Counted from the stretch's first letter, positions 9,201-17,917 are shown. The stretch: DNA of 64,000 bases from Winogradskyella echinorum (GCF_014297365.1 NZ_JACOQD010000001.1:1488001-1552000), one strand, 5' to 3'. The notes: generated by a model from the letters alone, not told the origin. Program-made: numbers and translations.

Positions 9201-9787
9201 TGAGCTCCTCTTATATCTGCTTTTTTGATTTCCTGTAAATCTTCAATTTCATCTTGAAGATATTCGGCAAAATCTTTAAGTTTTTCAATAGGGTAATCGC
9301 CAGAAATATTGATGTTAAGGATTGGCATTTCTTCCGAAAGACTCAATTCAAAAACATCTGGTTCTACCTTTGCACCATTAAATGTTGGCCAATCTTCTCC
9401 AGCAGTTTCACTATCTATCTCATCTTTTACTTTTTGCTTTGCTTGCTCTACAGTTATGTTTTCATCAAACTCTACAATAAGCATAGAATAATCTTCTTGA
9501 GAGGTGGAAGTAATTTCAACTACGTTACTTACAGTTTTTAACTGGTCTTCTAAAGGATCTGTAACTAACTTCTCAATATCTTCTGCAGTGTTGCCCGGAA
9601 ATACTGTACTTACGTAAATTTTGGTTTCGTTCACTTCAGGAAAATTCTCCCTAGGCATGCTAAAAAAAGCAGAAACACCTAAGTAGAAGAAGACTGCAAT
9701 AAGAACATACATCGTAGTTTTATTATTTATTGCCCACGACGAAAACCCAAACTCTTTTTCGGTATTTTTCTTTTTCTTATTAGCCAT
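6251..9787 (-). CDS. RND multidrug efflux permease (HAE1/AcrB superfamily), enlarged
   Basis: A 1178-residue inner-membrane proton-driven pump, longer than AcrB (about 1050). TM1 is near residue 27, followed by a large periplasmic porter/docking region and the TM2-6 bundle. The TM4 motif is LVDNGIVVVENV: Asp416 is retained, but the second position is Asn417 rather than the second Asp of AcrB. Between the TM6 equivalent and TM7 there are two extra hydrophobic segments (about 521-537 and 541-560) not present in AcrB. The second half repeats the fold. The ATG overlaps the adaptor gene stop by 8 nt, so the two are translationally coupled. Drug or lipid substrates cannot be told from sequence. Confidence 0.92.
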   Translation of the reverse strand: MANKKKKNTEKEFGFSSWAINNKTTMYVLIAVFFYLGVSAFFSMPRENFPEVNETKIYVSTVFPGNTAEDIEKLVTDPLEDQLKTVSNVVEITSTSQEDYSMLIVEFDENITVEQAKQKVKDEIDSETAGEDWPTFNGAKVEPDVFELSLSEEMPILNINISGDYPIEKLKDFAEYLQDEIEDLQEIKKADIRGAQEKEVEVAVDIYKMMAAKVTFSDILGAISQGNITQSAGNLKASGQRRTIRIIGEIESPSELENFVVKSENGNAIYLKDVASVSFEEEDKTTFARKSGEPVVMLDVKKRAGKNMVAAAEQIQVIVQDAKDNVFPQDLEVSITNDQSSVTIGQVDDLVNNIIFGVILVVTVLMFFLGFKNALFVGFAIPMSMFMSLMILSLIGYSLNTMVLFGLIMGLGMLVDNGIVVVENVYRLMDEEGMSRIEAAKKGIGEIAFPIIISTLTTVAAFVPLGLWPGIMGEFMKILPITLSIVLGSSLFVAIFFNSVLVSRYMTTEDKDMPIKQIIKTTSIVAVIGLLILLFGGAYRGLGTIMIFTALMMWAYRFFIRKWANNFQNKSLVKLENWYERQLRKALSKRKPYILSIGTFLLLIAAFVAFGISLATQRTKVEFFPDNKPNQIIVYIEYPQGTAIEKTNAITAQIEKRVFEVINQDKYMDNGRNFLVESAVSQVGEGAGNPQTDGGSSAEMPHKAKITASMREYKYRRGEDSELLRQKVQEALVGIYPGVLISVEKNVDGPPAGSPINIEIEGDDYNELIATAEKMREFINSKNVAGIDELKIDVNKDKPTMLVEIDREKAGELGVSARQIGDQLRNSIFGSKAGIYKEDGDDFDIYVRFNEANRYNTSALFNQNITFRDNTGQIKEIPLSAVAKQKNNSGFSAIKHKDTKRVVTVYSALAPGYTDAGAIVTQIQNEMKSYEGLPDGIKIDYTGQIEEQNKQMAFLMGAFFTGLGLIFFILIFQFNSVSKPTIIMLAIFLSFIGVFGGIVLSGSAFVIMMTMVGIISLAGIVVNNGVVLLDYAQLLIDRKKNELDLDEDEYLPNEDLFESIVKAGKARLRPVLLTAITTILGLIPLAIGLNINFFTLFADFNPNIYMGGDNVVFWGPLAWTVIYGLLIATFLTLIVVPILFYLSVRLKMWMNKDRVAKSPEEELPQEVFNLDKRIDEQF

Positions 9788-10970
9788 TGTTTTCTTCTTT
9801 ATAGTTGATTACTTCAACAGATTGTCCGTCTTTAACACTACGTGCGCCTTCCTTAACAATTTCTACACCATTTTCAAGATTTTTTAAAACTTCAATGACG
9901 TCTCCTTGTGTTTTACCCGTTTCAATAATCAAACGTTTTACTGTACCAATTCCTTCAACGTTTTTGTCCGTTACTATATACACATATTGTTCACCATCAG
10001 CGTTTTCTGAAATAACACTTTGAGGAATTAAGATGGCATTTTCATTGGTGTAATCGTTTATTTTTAAACGAGCAGTAAGATTAGGTTTTATATCTTTATC
10101 TTTATTAGGCACTTCAATTTCTGCTTTAAATGTTCGGTTTGCAGGATTAATATAATCGCTTGCCTGACGGATTTGGGTGTCAATAGTCTTGCCCAAAACA
10201 GGAATATTTACTTCTACTTTTTTGCCTTTAACAACATTTGAGACGTAGCTTTCTGGTACTTCAACTTCGATATACATGTTATCTAGGTTAACTATTCGCA
10301 TTAAAGGTGATTGTCCTGCTGCTACAACACTTCCTTGTTCTGTTATAACATCGTCTATGGTGCCAGAAAATGGTGCTCTAACAGCGGTTTTAGCTATTTG
10401 CTGTTGCAATTGGCTTACAGCTTCTTGTTGCGATTCGTATGTTGATTTAGCTTGTAAAAATTGAATTTCACTGCCTATATTTTGATCCCAAAGACGTTTT
10501 TGTCTCTCGTATGTAGTTTTTGCCAAATCTGCTTGTATTTGTAATTGAGCAACTTGTTGGCTTAATCCACCATCATCAATTTTAGCTAGCAATTGTCCTT
10601 TGCTTACTTTCTGTCCCTCTTTAACATACACATTTGTTAATATACCATTATACTCTGGTGTTATGGTTAACAAATTTTTAGTGGTTACATTTCCTTGTAG
10701 CTCTAAAACGTGTTCAAACTTTTCAGTTTTAGCAGTAAAGGTTGTAATAAGAGGTACGTGTTTTACCGTATCGATGGCTTTTATTTTTTCATCGAGTAAT
10801 TTAATTTTTTCGTTAATGGCTTGTTGCTCATTAACTAATTCTCCACGTTTTTTTCTTATAGTTTCTATATTGTTACTTTCTAAAACGTTTTCTACAGAAT
10901 TCTTCTTTTTTTCTCCTCCACAAGAGACTAAAAGCATTGCGACTAATACTATGGTATATAATTTTTTCAT
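9780..10970 (-). CDS. RND efflux periplasmic adaptor (membrane fusion protein) lipoprotein
   Basis: A 396-residue adaptor with a lipobox (LLVSC, Cys17). A charged, helical stretch (about residues 25-70) that looks like a short coiled coil precedes the barrel-sandwich (GNVTTKNLLTI, then GQKVSKGQLLAKID near 118-132). The alpha-hairpin follows (about 135-190), then the second lipoyl half (VRAPFSGTIDDV), the beta-barrel and the membrane-proximal domain. It should bridge the RND pump and the TolC channel across the periplasm. It is the third gene of the tetR-tolC-adaptor-pump operon, 19 nt after tolC. Confidence 0.92.
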   Translation of the reverse strand: MKKLYTIVLVAMLLVSCGGEKKKNSVENVLESNNIETIRKKRGELVNEQQAINEKIKLLDEKIKAIDTVKHVPLITTFTAKTEKFEHVLELQGNVTTKNLLTITPEYNGILTNVYVKEGQKVSKGQLLAKIDDGGLSQQVAQLQIQADLAKTTYERQKRLWDQNIGSEIQFLQAKSTYESQQEAVSQLQQQIAKTAVRAPFSGTIDDVITEQGSVVAAGQSPLMRIVNLDNMYIEVEVPESYVSNVVKGKKVEVNIPVLGKTIDTQIRQASDYINPANRTFKAEIEVPNKDKDIKPNLTARLKINDYTNENAILIPQSVISENADGEQYVYIVTDKNVEGIGTVKRLIIETGKTQGDVIEVLKNLENGVEIVKEGARSVKDGQSVEVINYKEENNG

Positions 10971-10989
10971 GATTTGATATTATGGTCGA

Positions 10990-12336
10990 TTAGTTTAAGG
11001 TTGTGTTATTTAATACAGTTTCTAAAGCGGCTTTGTTATTTATGACATCTAACATAGATTGCAATAATTCTTGTTGAGCTGTATATAATTGTGTTTGTGC
11101 TTGTCTTAGTTCGAAACTAGAGCCAATACCTTCAAAAAATTTGGTTTGGTTTTTTACTTCAATACGCTCAGCTAAGGCTAAATTTTCCTTTTTGTTTTGA
11201 TAATCTTCTATTGCAAATCGATAATCGCTTTTAGCTGATTCAATTTGAAGTTTTATACGTTGTTCAGTTTCTGTTAGTTCTGCTTTTGCTTTTTCGTAAT
11301 TAATTTGTGCACGTTGCGTTGCTGCGCTTCGCATGCCAGAACTAAAAATGGGAATATCTAGACTTACACCAACTAATGATGAACCAAACCAATCTTGATC
11401 ACTATTAGTAAACGTAAACTTGTCACTAAATGCAGAATATCCACCATTAATAAAAGCATTAAGAGTCGGTAATGCTTTACTTTTTTCAAGTTTTAAAAGT
11501 AAAGATTTTGATTCTGTATCATTTTCGGCAATGAGATAGTCAATGGTACTTTCTGGGTTTGCCTCTACTTCTAGAATACTCAATGAAATGTTTTGGTCTG
11601 TTAAACTTTCTAAACTATCCGTTAAGACGAGATTGTTATATACATCTAAGCCTAATGTTATATTAAGCATTTGATAGGCAAGGGTTTTTAATCTCTCTAC
11701 ATTGTTTAAATTACTTTTTACACCAGATAATGTAATTTGTAATTGTTCAACACTTTCTTCTTCTCCAAGTCCGTTTTCATATATCTTCTGTGTTTCGAAA
11801 AGGTTTTTTTCTAGCACCTCAATGTTACGTTCAAAAATCTTGATGCTCTCTTCGGCAAGTAAAACATTTCCATAGGCTTCTATAACTGCTTTTCTAACTT
11901 CAAGGTCGGTTTTTACTTTAGCATTTTTAGATATTTCTAAAAATACTTTAGCAGATTGAAGACCTACAATGTATGAGCCATCAAATATTTTTTGGTTAAG
12001 TGTAGTAAAAGCAGTCATATTTTGCTTGGTTCCAAATGTAACTTCGGCAAATTCACCTTGTTGTCCACCAAAAAACTCTGCTGGTATAACTTGTACTTGC
12101 TGTTTTAAAAAGTTCTGATAATCTACTTTAGCACTCAATTGTGGTAACCCAGTCGCTGTTGTTTCCCATTTTTGCTGTTTTGCAGCATCAATATCGCGAG
12201 CTGCATTAATAGCAGTTCTATTGTTCTGTAAAGCGTAATCAATTGCTTCTTGCAGTGATAAACTTGATGGTTTTTCTTGCGATAAACCAATTGAAGTAAT
12301 GATTAAACTTGATATAAGTATGAGTATTTTTCTCAT
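10990..12336 (-). CDS. TolC-family outer membrane efflux protein
   Basis: A 448-residue protein with an N-terminal signal peptide (cleavage probably after about residue 19, before QEKPSS). It has two related helical halves rich in Gln, Glu and Ala (SLQEAIDYALQNN at the start, ELRQAQTQLYTAQQELL near the end), typical of the outer membrane efflux protein repeat. It forms the trimeric exit duct for the pump. The gene is 10 nt downstream of tetR and 19 nt upstream of the adaptor. Confidence 0.92.
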   Translation of the reverse strand: MRKILILISSLIITSIGLSQEKPSSLSLQEAIDYALQNNRTAINAARDIDAAKQQKWETTATGLPQLSAKVDYQNFLKQQVQVIPAEFFGGQQGEFAEVTFGTKQNMTAFTTLNQKIFDGSYIVGLQSAKVFLEISKNAKVKTDLEVRKAVIEAYGNVLLAEESIKIFERNIEVLEKNLFETQKIYENGLGEEESVEQLQITLSGVKSNLNNVERLKTLAYQMLNITLGLDVYNNLVLTDSLESLTDQNISLSILEVEANPESTIDYLIAENDTESKSLLLKLEKSKALPTLNAFINGGYSAFSDKFTFTNSDQDWFGSSLVGVSLDIPIFSSGMRSAATQRAQINYEKAKAELTETEQRIKLQIESAKSDYRFAIEDYQNKKENLALAERIEVKNQTKFFEGIGSSFELRQAQTQLYTAQQELLQSMLDVINNKAALETVLNNTTLN

Positions 12337-12346
12337 AAGGTTTATG

Positions 12347-12952
12347 TTAGTTTAGATTGATTTTTAGTAATTTGGTTAATGTTTCGAGGCCTTTAGGTGT
12401 GCAAATACCTCTTAAATGATATTCTAAATAATATTCCATTAAAGTATTCATAGAGAATTTTTTAAGAGGAAATAATTCTTGATCTTTTAGTGTTATCATA
12501 CCATTAAAATAAATCCTAGTTATAAAATCTACATTAATAGTTTTTCTATACAGACCTAGTTCTAACCCTCTATTTAAATTATCAGCAACACATCCTTGCA
12601 TTATTTCAAATTGCTTTGATTTTAAGGTTGCAAAAATTTTAGGATAATATTTTTGTAATTGATATTGAGGTGAAGACTTTTCGTTTTTAAGGTGCTCCAT
12701 AACAAATTGCTTTATATCAAAAATTTCTTCAATAGGATTTTTTTGTAAAGCGCAAATGCTATCTATGCCACAAGAGACAGTTTCGAATATCTGTAATGTT
12801 GTTGCTTCAACTAATTTTGTTTTATTTGGAAAATGAACATAAATAGTTTTTTTAGAAATACCCATTTCACTGGCTATATCATCCATGGTAACACTTTTAA
12901 AACCAAAGTTTAAAAAAAGCTCACTAGATTTATTTATTATTTTCTCTCTCAT
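12347..12952 (-). CDS. TetR-family transcriptional regulator of the efflux operon
   Basis: A 201-residue protein. The N-terminal DNA-binding domain carries the TetR helix-turn-helix (VTMDDIASEMGISKKTIYVHF, about residues 20-41). The C-terminal ligand domain is all-alpha and not assignable to a ligand class. As the first gene of the efflux operon it is probably an autoregulated repressor. A candidate promoter (TTTG-N20-TAAGTTTG) and an inverted repeat that could be its operator lie just upstream, in the gap shared with the divergent prenyl synthase gene. Confidence 0.9.
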   Translation of the reverse strand: MREKIINKSSELFLNFGFKSVTMDDIASEMGISKKTIYVHFPNKTKLVEATTLQIFETVSCGIDSICALQKNPIEEIFDIKQFVMEHLKNEKSSPQYQLQKYYPKIFATLKSKQFEIMQGCVADNLNRGLELGLYRKTINVDFITRIYFNGMITLKDQELFPLKKFSMNTLMEYYLEYHLRGICTPKGLETLTKLLKINLN

Positions 12953-12995
12953 ATAAAATATTCCGTAAAAACGAACTTACTACTAATTTAGAGCG

Positions 12996-13027
12996 CAAAC
13001 TTACAACAGGAAACTTTAAAAACCAAA
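12996..13027 (-). promoter_or_regulatory. Candidate promoter of the tetR-tolC-adaptor-RND operon
   Basis: Minus-strand TAAGTTTG (13003-12996) matches the -7 consensus, and TTTG (13027-13024) lies 20 nt upstream as a -33 element. The transcript would start about 35-40 nt before the tetR ATG. Confidence 0.55.
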
Positions 13028-13044
13028 ATAGTTTCCTTGGTTTT
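13008..13044. promoter_or_regulatory. Candidate TetR operator (overlapping inverted repeats)
   Basis: Two interleaved perfect inverted repeats: AGGAAAC (13008-13014) with GTTTCCT (13031-13037), and AAAACCAA (13019-13026) with TTGGTTTT (13037-13044). The second covers the -33 element of the tetR promoter, a sensible place for repression. The assignment rests on position and symmetry only. Confidence 0.35.
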
Positions 13045-13093
13045 AATAATTATTTAACACGATTAACATTAGCATAAAATATCTATAAAGCAT

Positions 13094-13101
13094 TATTTTT
13101 G
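13094..13101 (+). promoter_or_regulatory. Bacteroidota -7 element for the prenyl synthase gene
   Basis: TATTTTTG matches TAnnTTTG and ends 5 nt before the ATG at 13107, implying a very short or absent leader. No good -33 element is seen. Confidence 0.45.
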
Positions 13102-13106
13102 TTGTT

Positions 13107-14081
13107 ATGCAACAGATTGAAGCCTATCAGAAATCTTTTATTACCTATTTAGAAGATTTTACAGTGCATAAAGAGCCAAATAATCTTTACGCACCAATTA
13201 ATTATATTCTTAACCTAGGAGGAAAACGGTTAAGACCAGTTTTAACTTTAATGACTTCTGAAGTTTTTGGGCAAACAGCACAAAAAGCTATGGATGCCGC
13301 TTTATCTATCGAGGTGTTTCATAACTTTTCTTTGGTACATGATGATATAATGGACGATGCTCCTTTGCGAAGAGGAAAAGCAACCGTGCATGAAAAATGG
13401 GATGTGAATACAGGTATTCTTTCTGGTGATGCCATGCTAATTTTAGCCTATCAGCTCTTTGAAAATTATGAACCAAATACATTTCAATCTTTAGCAAAGC
13501 TGTTTAGCAAAACGGCTTTAGAAGTTTGTGAAGGTCAGCAATACGATATTGATTTTGAAACTAGAAACGATGTTACCATACCAGAATATCTTAAAATGAT
13601 AGAATATAAAACAGCTGTTTTGGTCGGAGCTGCTATGAAAATGGGAGCTATTGTTGCAGACGCCTCAGAGAATGATCAAAATATAATATATGATTTTGGA
13701 CGTTATTTAGGTATTGCCTTTCAACTTCAGGATGACTATTTAGATGCATTCGGTAATCCTGAAACCTTTGGAAAACAGGTGGGTGGAGATATTTTGGAAA
13801 ACAAAAAGACCTATTTGTATCTCAAAACTCTAGAATTGGGTACTGATTTAGATCAAAAGGAATTGTTGTCATTGATGGATAAAAGCGAGATTTCTAATGA
13901 TGATAAAGTAAAAGCCGTAAAATTATTTTTTGAAAAAACAGGTGCTGCAAACGAAACTCAAAAAGCAGTTAAAGATTATACCAATAAAGCATTTACGGTT
14001 TTAGAACATTTAAATATATCTGAAGATAAAAAACGATTATTAAAATTGTTTGGCGAGCAATTAATGAACAGAAATGTATAA
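13107..14081 (+). CDS. Polyprenyl diphosphate synthase (trans-isoprenyl chain elongation)
   Basis: A 324-residue all-alpha prenyl synthase. GGKRLRP (38-44) binds the isopentenyl diphosphate side, the first Asp-rich motif is DDIMD (79-83), and the second is QDDYLD near residue 210. It elongates allylic diphosphates with isopentenyl diphosphate for carotenoids or quinones. Phe74, five residues before the first Asp motif, is the position where an aromatic residue limits chain length in several GGPP synthases, so a C15-C20 product is more likely than C30-C40; this is inference. Its stop codon overlaps the next ATG (TAATG). Confidence 0.9.
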   Translation: MQQIEAYQKSFITYLEDFTVHKEPNNLYAPINYILNLGGKRLRPVLTLMTSEVFGQTAQKAMDAALSIEVFHNFSLVHDDIMDDAPLRRGKATVHEKWDVNTGILSGDAMLILAYQLFENYEPNTFQSLAKLFSKTALEVCEGQQYDIDFETRNDVTIPEYLKMIEYKTAVLVGAAMKMGAIVADASENDQNIIYDFGRYLGIAFQLQDDYLDAFGNPETFGKQVGGDILENKKTYLYLKTLELGTDLDQKELLSLMDKSEISNDDKVKAVKLFFEKTGAANETQKAVKDYTNKAFTVLEHLNISEDKKRLLKLFGEQLMNRNV

Positions 14082-14431
14082 TGAGTTTACCTTCAAATTT
14101 TGAAGATTTAATTATAGAAGCTAATACGCTAAATCTATATAAAAAGCTCATTCTTCAACTTAATAAAGATTTGCTTCTTGCTAATATAGACCTTGAGTTT
14201 AATGAAGAAACTTTGCCTACAAGTTTAAAGTTAGTATTACAAGACACAGTGATTCATCTTATACAAAGCAAATTTTCAGATTATCTTAATTTACTTTATC
14301 AGGTTGATGTTTCAGAACTTAAAATTAGGTCACTCGAAGGTGCAGATACAATCAAAATTTCTGAGGACGTTGCGTTTTTAATTTTGCAACGCGAATGGCA
14401 AAAGGTTTGGTATAGAAGTAAAAATCAATAA
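14081..14431 (+). CDS. Conserved hypothetical protein coupled to the prenyl synthase
   Basis: A 116-residue cytoplasmic protein with no signal peptide or membrane segment. Its start overlaps the prenyl synthase stop (TAATG), so the two are translationally coupled. Predicted mostly helical, with acidic and leucine-rich stretches and a C-terminal LQREWQKVWYR segment. I do not recognise a family. The coupling suggests a role tied to the synthase or simply shared expression. Confidence 0.7.
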   Translation: MSLPSNFEDLIIEANTLNLYKKLILQLNKDLLLANIDLEFNEETLPTSLKLVLQDTVIHLIQSKFSDYLNLLYQVDVSELKIRSLEGADTIKISEDVAFLILQREWQKVWYRSKNQ

Positions 14432-14458
14432 TATAATACCTTACTGAACCTAATTAAA

Positions 14459-15004
14459 TTAAAACCAAAATCGTACAAACGGCATCCAAGCTTCGTTATA
14501 AATACTTTTGTCTTTATCATATAATACATCATATCTAATGCCAAAAGTTACGTTTCCGTTAGTGTAACCAAGTCCTAAAAACAATGCAGGATACCAATAC
14601 TCATCATCAGCATTTGCTATAAATTCTTCATCAAAATTTCTGCTAACATGTAATTGTTCAAATTCAGTAGATATTTGTAATTCTCTATATGGATTAAATA
14701 ATCCAAGGACACTTCCACCAATAACAGTAGATTTAAAAACATCTTTTTGCGAACTATAAGAAAAGTTGAGTCCAATACCAGTAGCAACATATGGGTTAAA
14801 CCTATAAACTGCATTTGGCGATAGTGCACCACTAAAAAAGCCATCACCAAAGTTTAGACCAATACCTCCTCCAAATTGTACATTTTTCCAAAAGCTTTGT
14901 TGATTATCAGGATTATCTTGAGAATATGAAAATGTGATAAAAAAACTGATTAAAATGCTAAATATTGTTGTTTTTTTTATGCTTAATGAGGTATAATTTG
15001 CCAT
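14459..15004 (-). CDS. Outer membrane beta-barrel protein
   Basis: A 181-residue protein with a signal peptide (hydrophobic residues 12-28, cleavage near FSYSQ). The mature part alternates aromatic and glycine residues in amphipathic strands (GGGIGLNFGDGFF, LGLGYTNGNVTFGIRYD) and ends in an aromatic residue (VRFWF), as expected for a small eight-strand or so barrel. It is divergent from sucA. I recall homologues at this position being labelled alpha-ketoglutarate decarboxylase; nothing in the sequence supports an enzyme. Confidence 0.75.
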   Translation of the reverse strand: MANYTSLSIKKTTIFSILISFFITFSYSQDNPDNQQSFWKNVQFGGGIGLNFGDGFFSGALSPNAVYRFNPYVATGIGLNFSYSSQKDVFKSTVIGGSVLGLFNPYRELQISTEFEQLHVSRNFDEEFIANADDEYWYPALFLGLGYTNGNVTFGIRYDVLYDKDKSIYNEAWMPFVRFWF

Positions 15005-15071
15005 ATTTAAAATAGTTATTTTCTAATTGTTATAAATATAATAAAACCGCAGCTATATTTAGCAAAAGTTG

Positions 15072-15079
15072 TATTTTTG
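15072..15079 (+). promoter_or_regulatory. Bacteroidota -7 element for sucA-sucB
   Basis: TATTTTTG, 39 nt before the sucA ATG at 15119. A convincing -33 TTG is not seen. Confidence 0.4.
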
Positions 15080-15118
15080 GAGAAATTTTGTTGAAACGAC
15101 AATGTCTCGTAAAAAATA

Positions 15119-17875
15119 ATGGATAAATATTCCTTTCTAAACGCAGCGCACACAGCATATTTTGCTGATTTATACGAACAATATCTAAAAAATCCTGATT
15201 CTGTAGAACCAAGTTGGCGTGCCTTCTTTCAAGGTTACGATTTTGGTTCAGAAAGTTATGGAATGGAGGGAGAAATTGTTGAAGGTGTTTCTACTCAAAT
15301 ACCAGAACAACTCCAAAAAGAATTTCAGGTTTTAAAACTAATAGACGGTTACAGAAGTAGAGGTCATTTGTTTACAAAAACCAATCCTGTAAGAGCTAGA
15401 CGAAAATATGCTCCAACACTAGAAATTGAAAACTTTGGTTTATCTAAAAGTGATTTAAGTTCTACATTTTCTGCAGGTGAGATATTAGGATTAGGTACAG
15501 CAACGCTTCAAAGTATTATAGACCACCTAGAAAGTATTTATTGCGATTCTATTGGTGTTGAATATATGTACATAAGAAAGCCTGAAGAAATTCAGTGGAT
15601 TCAAGATAAGCTAAATGTCAATGATAATCATCCAAAATTTTCAGCTGACCAAAAGAAGAATATTTTAAGAAAGTTGAATGAAGCCGTTTCGTTTGAAAAC
15701 TTTTTGCATACTAAATATGTAGGTCAAAAGCGTTTTTCATTGGAAGGAAACGAATCTCTTATTCCTGCTTTAGATGCTATGATAGAAACAGCAGCTGGTT
15801 ATGGAGTAAAAGAGTTTGTTATGGGTATGGCGCATCGTGGCCGTTTAAGTACGTTGACAAATATTTTTGGAAAATCAGCAAAAGACATCTTTAGTGAATT
15901 TGATGGTAAAGATTACGAAGAAAAGGTGTTTGATGGTGATGTAAAATACCATTTAGGTTGGACGAGTGATCGCCAAACTGATACAGGTAAAAATATAAAC
16001 TTAAGTATTGCTCCAAACCCTTCGCACTTAGAAACTGTTGGAGCAGTTGTAGAAGGTATTGCTAGAGCGAAGCAAGACAAAAACGAAATAGAAGATGCAT
16101 CACAAGTACTGCCGATAGTTGTGCATGGAGATGCTGCAATCGCTGGACAAGGATTGATTTATGAGTTGGTTCAAATGGCACAATTAGATGGTTACAAAAC
16201 CAATGGTACGGTGCATATTGTTGTAAACAATCAAATAGGTTTTACTACAAATTATTTAGATGGTAGATCTAGTACCTATTGTACAGATGTAGGTAAAGTA
16301 ACCTTATCACCAGTTATGCACGTTAATGCAGATGATGCCGAAGCTGTTGTGCATGCTACACTGTTTGCATTGCATTTTAGAATGAAATTTAAGCGCGATG
16401 TATTTATTGATTTATTAGGCTACAGAAAATATGGTCATAACGAAGGTGACGAACCTAAATTTACACAACCATTACTTTATAAGGCAATTTCTAAACACAA
16501 AAACCCAAGAGATATTTATGCAGAAAGATTATTGGCGGAAAATGTTATCGATAATGATTTTGTTGCAAAAATAGAAAAAGAGTATAAAGATAAGTTAGAG
16601 GAAAAGCTTGAAGATTCTCGTAAAATTGAGAAAACAGTGATTTCACCTTTTATGCACGAGCAATGGAAAGACTTTGAGCGTGTAGATGAAAAGGAAATGA
16701 TGACACCTATAGATACAAAGGTCTCTAAAAAGGTGTTAAAAGATATTACTAAAGTCATTTCTAACTTACCATCAGACAAGAAGTTTATTAGAAAAATTCA
16801 GCGTTTAATTGAGTCACGTCAAACTATGTTCGACGAAGATCGATTAGATTGGGCTATGGCAGAACATTTAGCTTATGGATCCCTTTTAGCCGAAGGTTTT
16901 AATGTTAGAATTTCTGGACAAGATGTAGAACGTGGTACTTTTTCTCATAGACACGCTGTAGTAAAAGTTGAAGATAGTGAAGAAGAAATTATATTGCTAA
17001 AAAATGTATCTAAAGATCAGGGGCAATTTAATATATACAATTCATTATTATCAGAGTATGGTGTTGTTGGTTTTGATTATGGTTACGCCATGGCAAGTCC
17101 AAATACATTAACAATTTGGGAAGCGCAATTTGGGGATTTCAGTAATGGAGCTCAGATTATGATTGACCAATATATATCTTCTGGTGAGGATAAATGGAAA
17201 ACGCAAAATGGTTTAGTGATGTTATTGCCTCATGGATACGAAGGTCAAGGAGCAGAGCATTCTTCGGGTCGTATGGAGCGCTATTTACAAGTTTGTGCAA
17301 AGGACAATATGTTTGTGGCAGACTGTACAACACCTGCTAATATGTTCCACTTATTGCGTAAACAAATGAAGGCTAATTTTAGAAAGCCATTAATTGTGTT
17401 TACACCAAAGAGCTTATTGCGTCACCCAAAAGTTGTGTCTACTGTAGATGAATTTGCAAATGGAAGTTTCCAAATGTTAATAGATGACACAACTGCAAAA
17501 GCAGATAAAGTAAATACTTTAGTTTTTGTAACAGGTAAATTCTATTATGATTTATTAGAGGAACAAGAAAAACTAGCTAGAACTGACGTGGCGTTAGTTA
17601 GAGTAGAGCAGTTATTTCCGCTACCAGCCCAAGAAATGAGAGCGGTAATTAAAAAATATAAAAATGCAGATGATATAGTTTGGGCTCAAGAAGAACCAAG
17701 AAATATGGGTGCTTACAGCCATATATTAATGCATTTTGATGAGGCTAAACAATTTAGATCAGCAAGTAGAAGACCATATGGTGCACCTGCAGCAGGTAGT
17801 TCCGTGCGATCTAAAATAAGACATCAACAAGTTATAGATTATGTTTTTGATAAAACCAAAAACAACCAGAGATAA
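15119..17875 (+). CDS. sucA: 2-oxoglutarate dehydrogenase E1 component
   Basis: A 918-residue thiamine diphosphate enzyme that decarboxylates 2-oxoglutarate and transfers the succinyl group to E2 lipoate in the TCA cycle. The N-terminal E2-binding segment (FLNAAHTAYFADLYEQYL) is present. GMAHRGRL (near 236-243) and HGDAAIAGQG (near 335, cofactor binding) are intact, as is the C-terminal transketolase-like half with GQGAEHSSGRMER. Full length for the OdhA/SucA family. It is followed after 42 nt by the E2 gene and then a strong terminator, a two-gene operon. The E3 gene is not in this window. Confidence 0.97.
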   Translation: MDKYSFLNAAHTAYFADLYEQYLKNPDSVEPSWRAFFQGYDFGSESYGMEGEIVEGVSTQIPEQLQKEFQVLKLIDGYRSRGHLFTKTNPVRARRKYAPTLEIENFGLSKSDLSSTFSAGEILGLGTATLQSIIDHLESIYCDSIGVEYMYIRKPEEIQWIQDKLNVNDNHPKFSADQKKNILRKLNEAVSFENFLHTKYVGQKRFSLEGNESLIPALDAMIETAAGYGVKEFVMGMAHRGRLSTLTNIFGKSAKDIFSEFDGKDYEEKVFDGDVKYHLGWTSDRQTDTGKNINLSIAPNPSHLETVGAVVEGIARAKQDKNEIEDASQVLPIVVHGDAAIAGQGLIYELVQMAQLDGYKTNGTVHIVVNNQIGFTTNYLDGRSSTYCTDVGKVTLSPVMHVNADDAEAVVHATLFALHFRMKFKRDVFIDLLGYRKYGHNEGDEPKFTQPLLYKAISKHKNPRDIYAERLLAENVIDNDFVAKIEKEYKDKLEEKLEDSRKIEKTVISPFMHEQWKDFERVDEKEMMTPIDTKVSKKVLKDITKVISNLPSDKKFIRKIQRLIESRQTMFDEDRLDWAMAEHLAYGSLLAEGFNVRISGQDVERGTFSHRHAVVKVEDSEEEIILLKNVSKDQGQFNIYNSLLSEYGVVGFDYGYAMASPNTLTIWEAQFGDFSNGAQIMIDQYISSGEDKWKTQNGLVMLLPHGYEGQGAEHSSGRMERYLQVCAKDNMFVADCTTPANMFHLLRKQMKANFRKPLIVFTPKSLLRHPKVVSTVDEFANGSFQMLIDDTTAKADKVNTLVFVTGKFYYDLLEEQEKLARTDVALVRVEQLFPLPAQEMRAVIKKYKNADDIVWAQEEPRNMGAYSHILMHFDEAKQFRSASRRPYGAPAAGSSVRSKIRHQQVIDYVFDKTKNNQR

Positions 17876-17917
17876 AAAATTAAAACAACTCAAATTAGAG
17901 CTTAAATAATAAAGCCC

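Noticed and set aside
14459..15004. Alpha-ketoglutarate decarboxylase label for the small gene next to sucA
   Set aside because: The sequence has a signal peptide and barrel strands, with no thiamine diphosphate or other enzyme motif.
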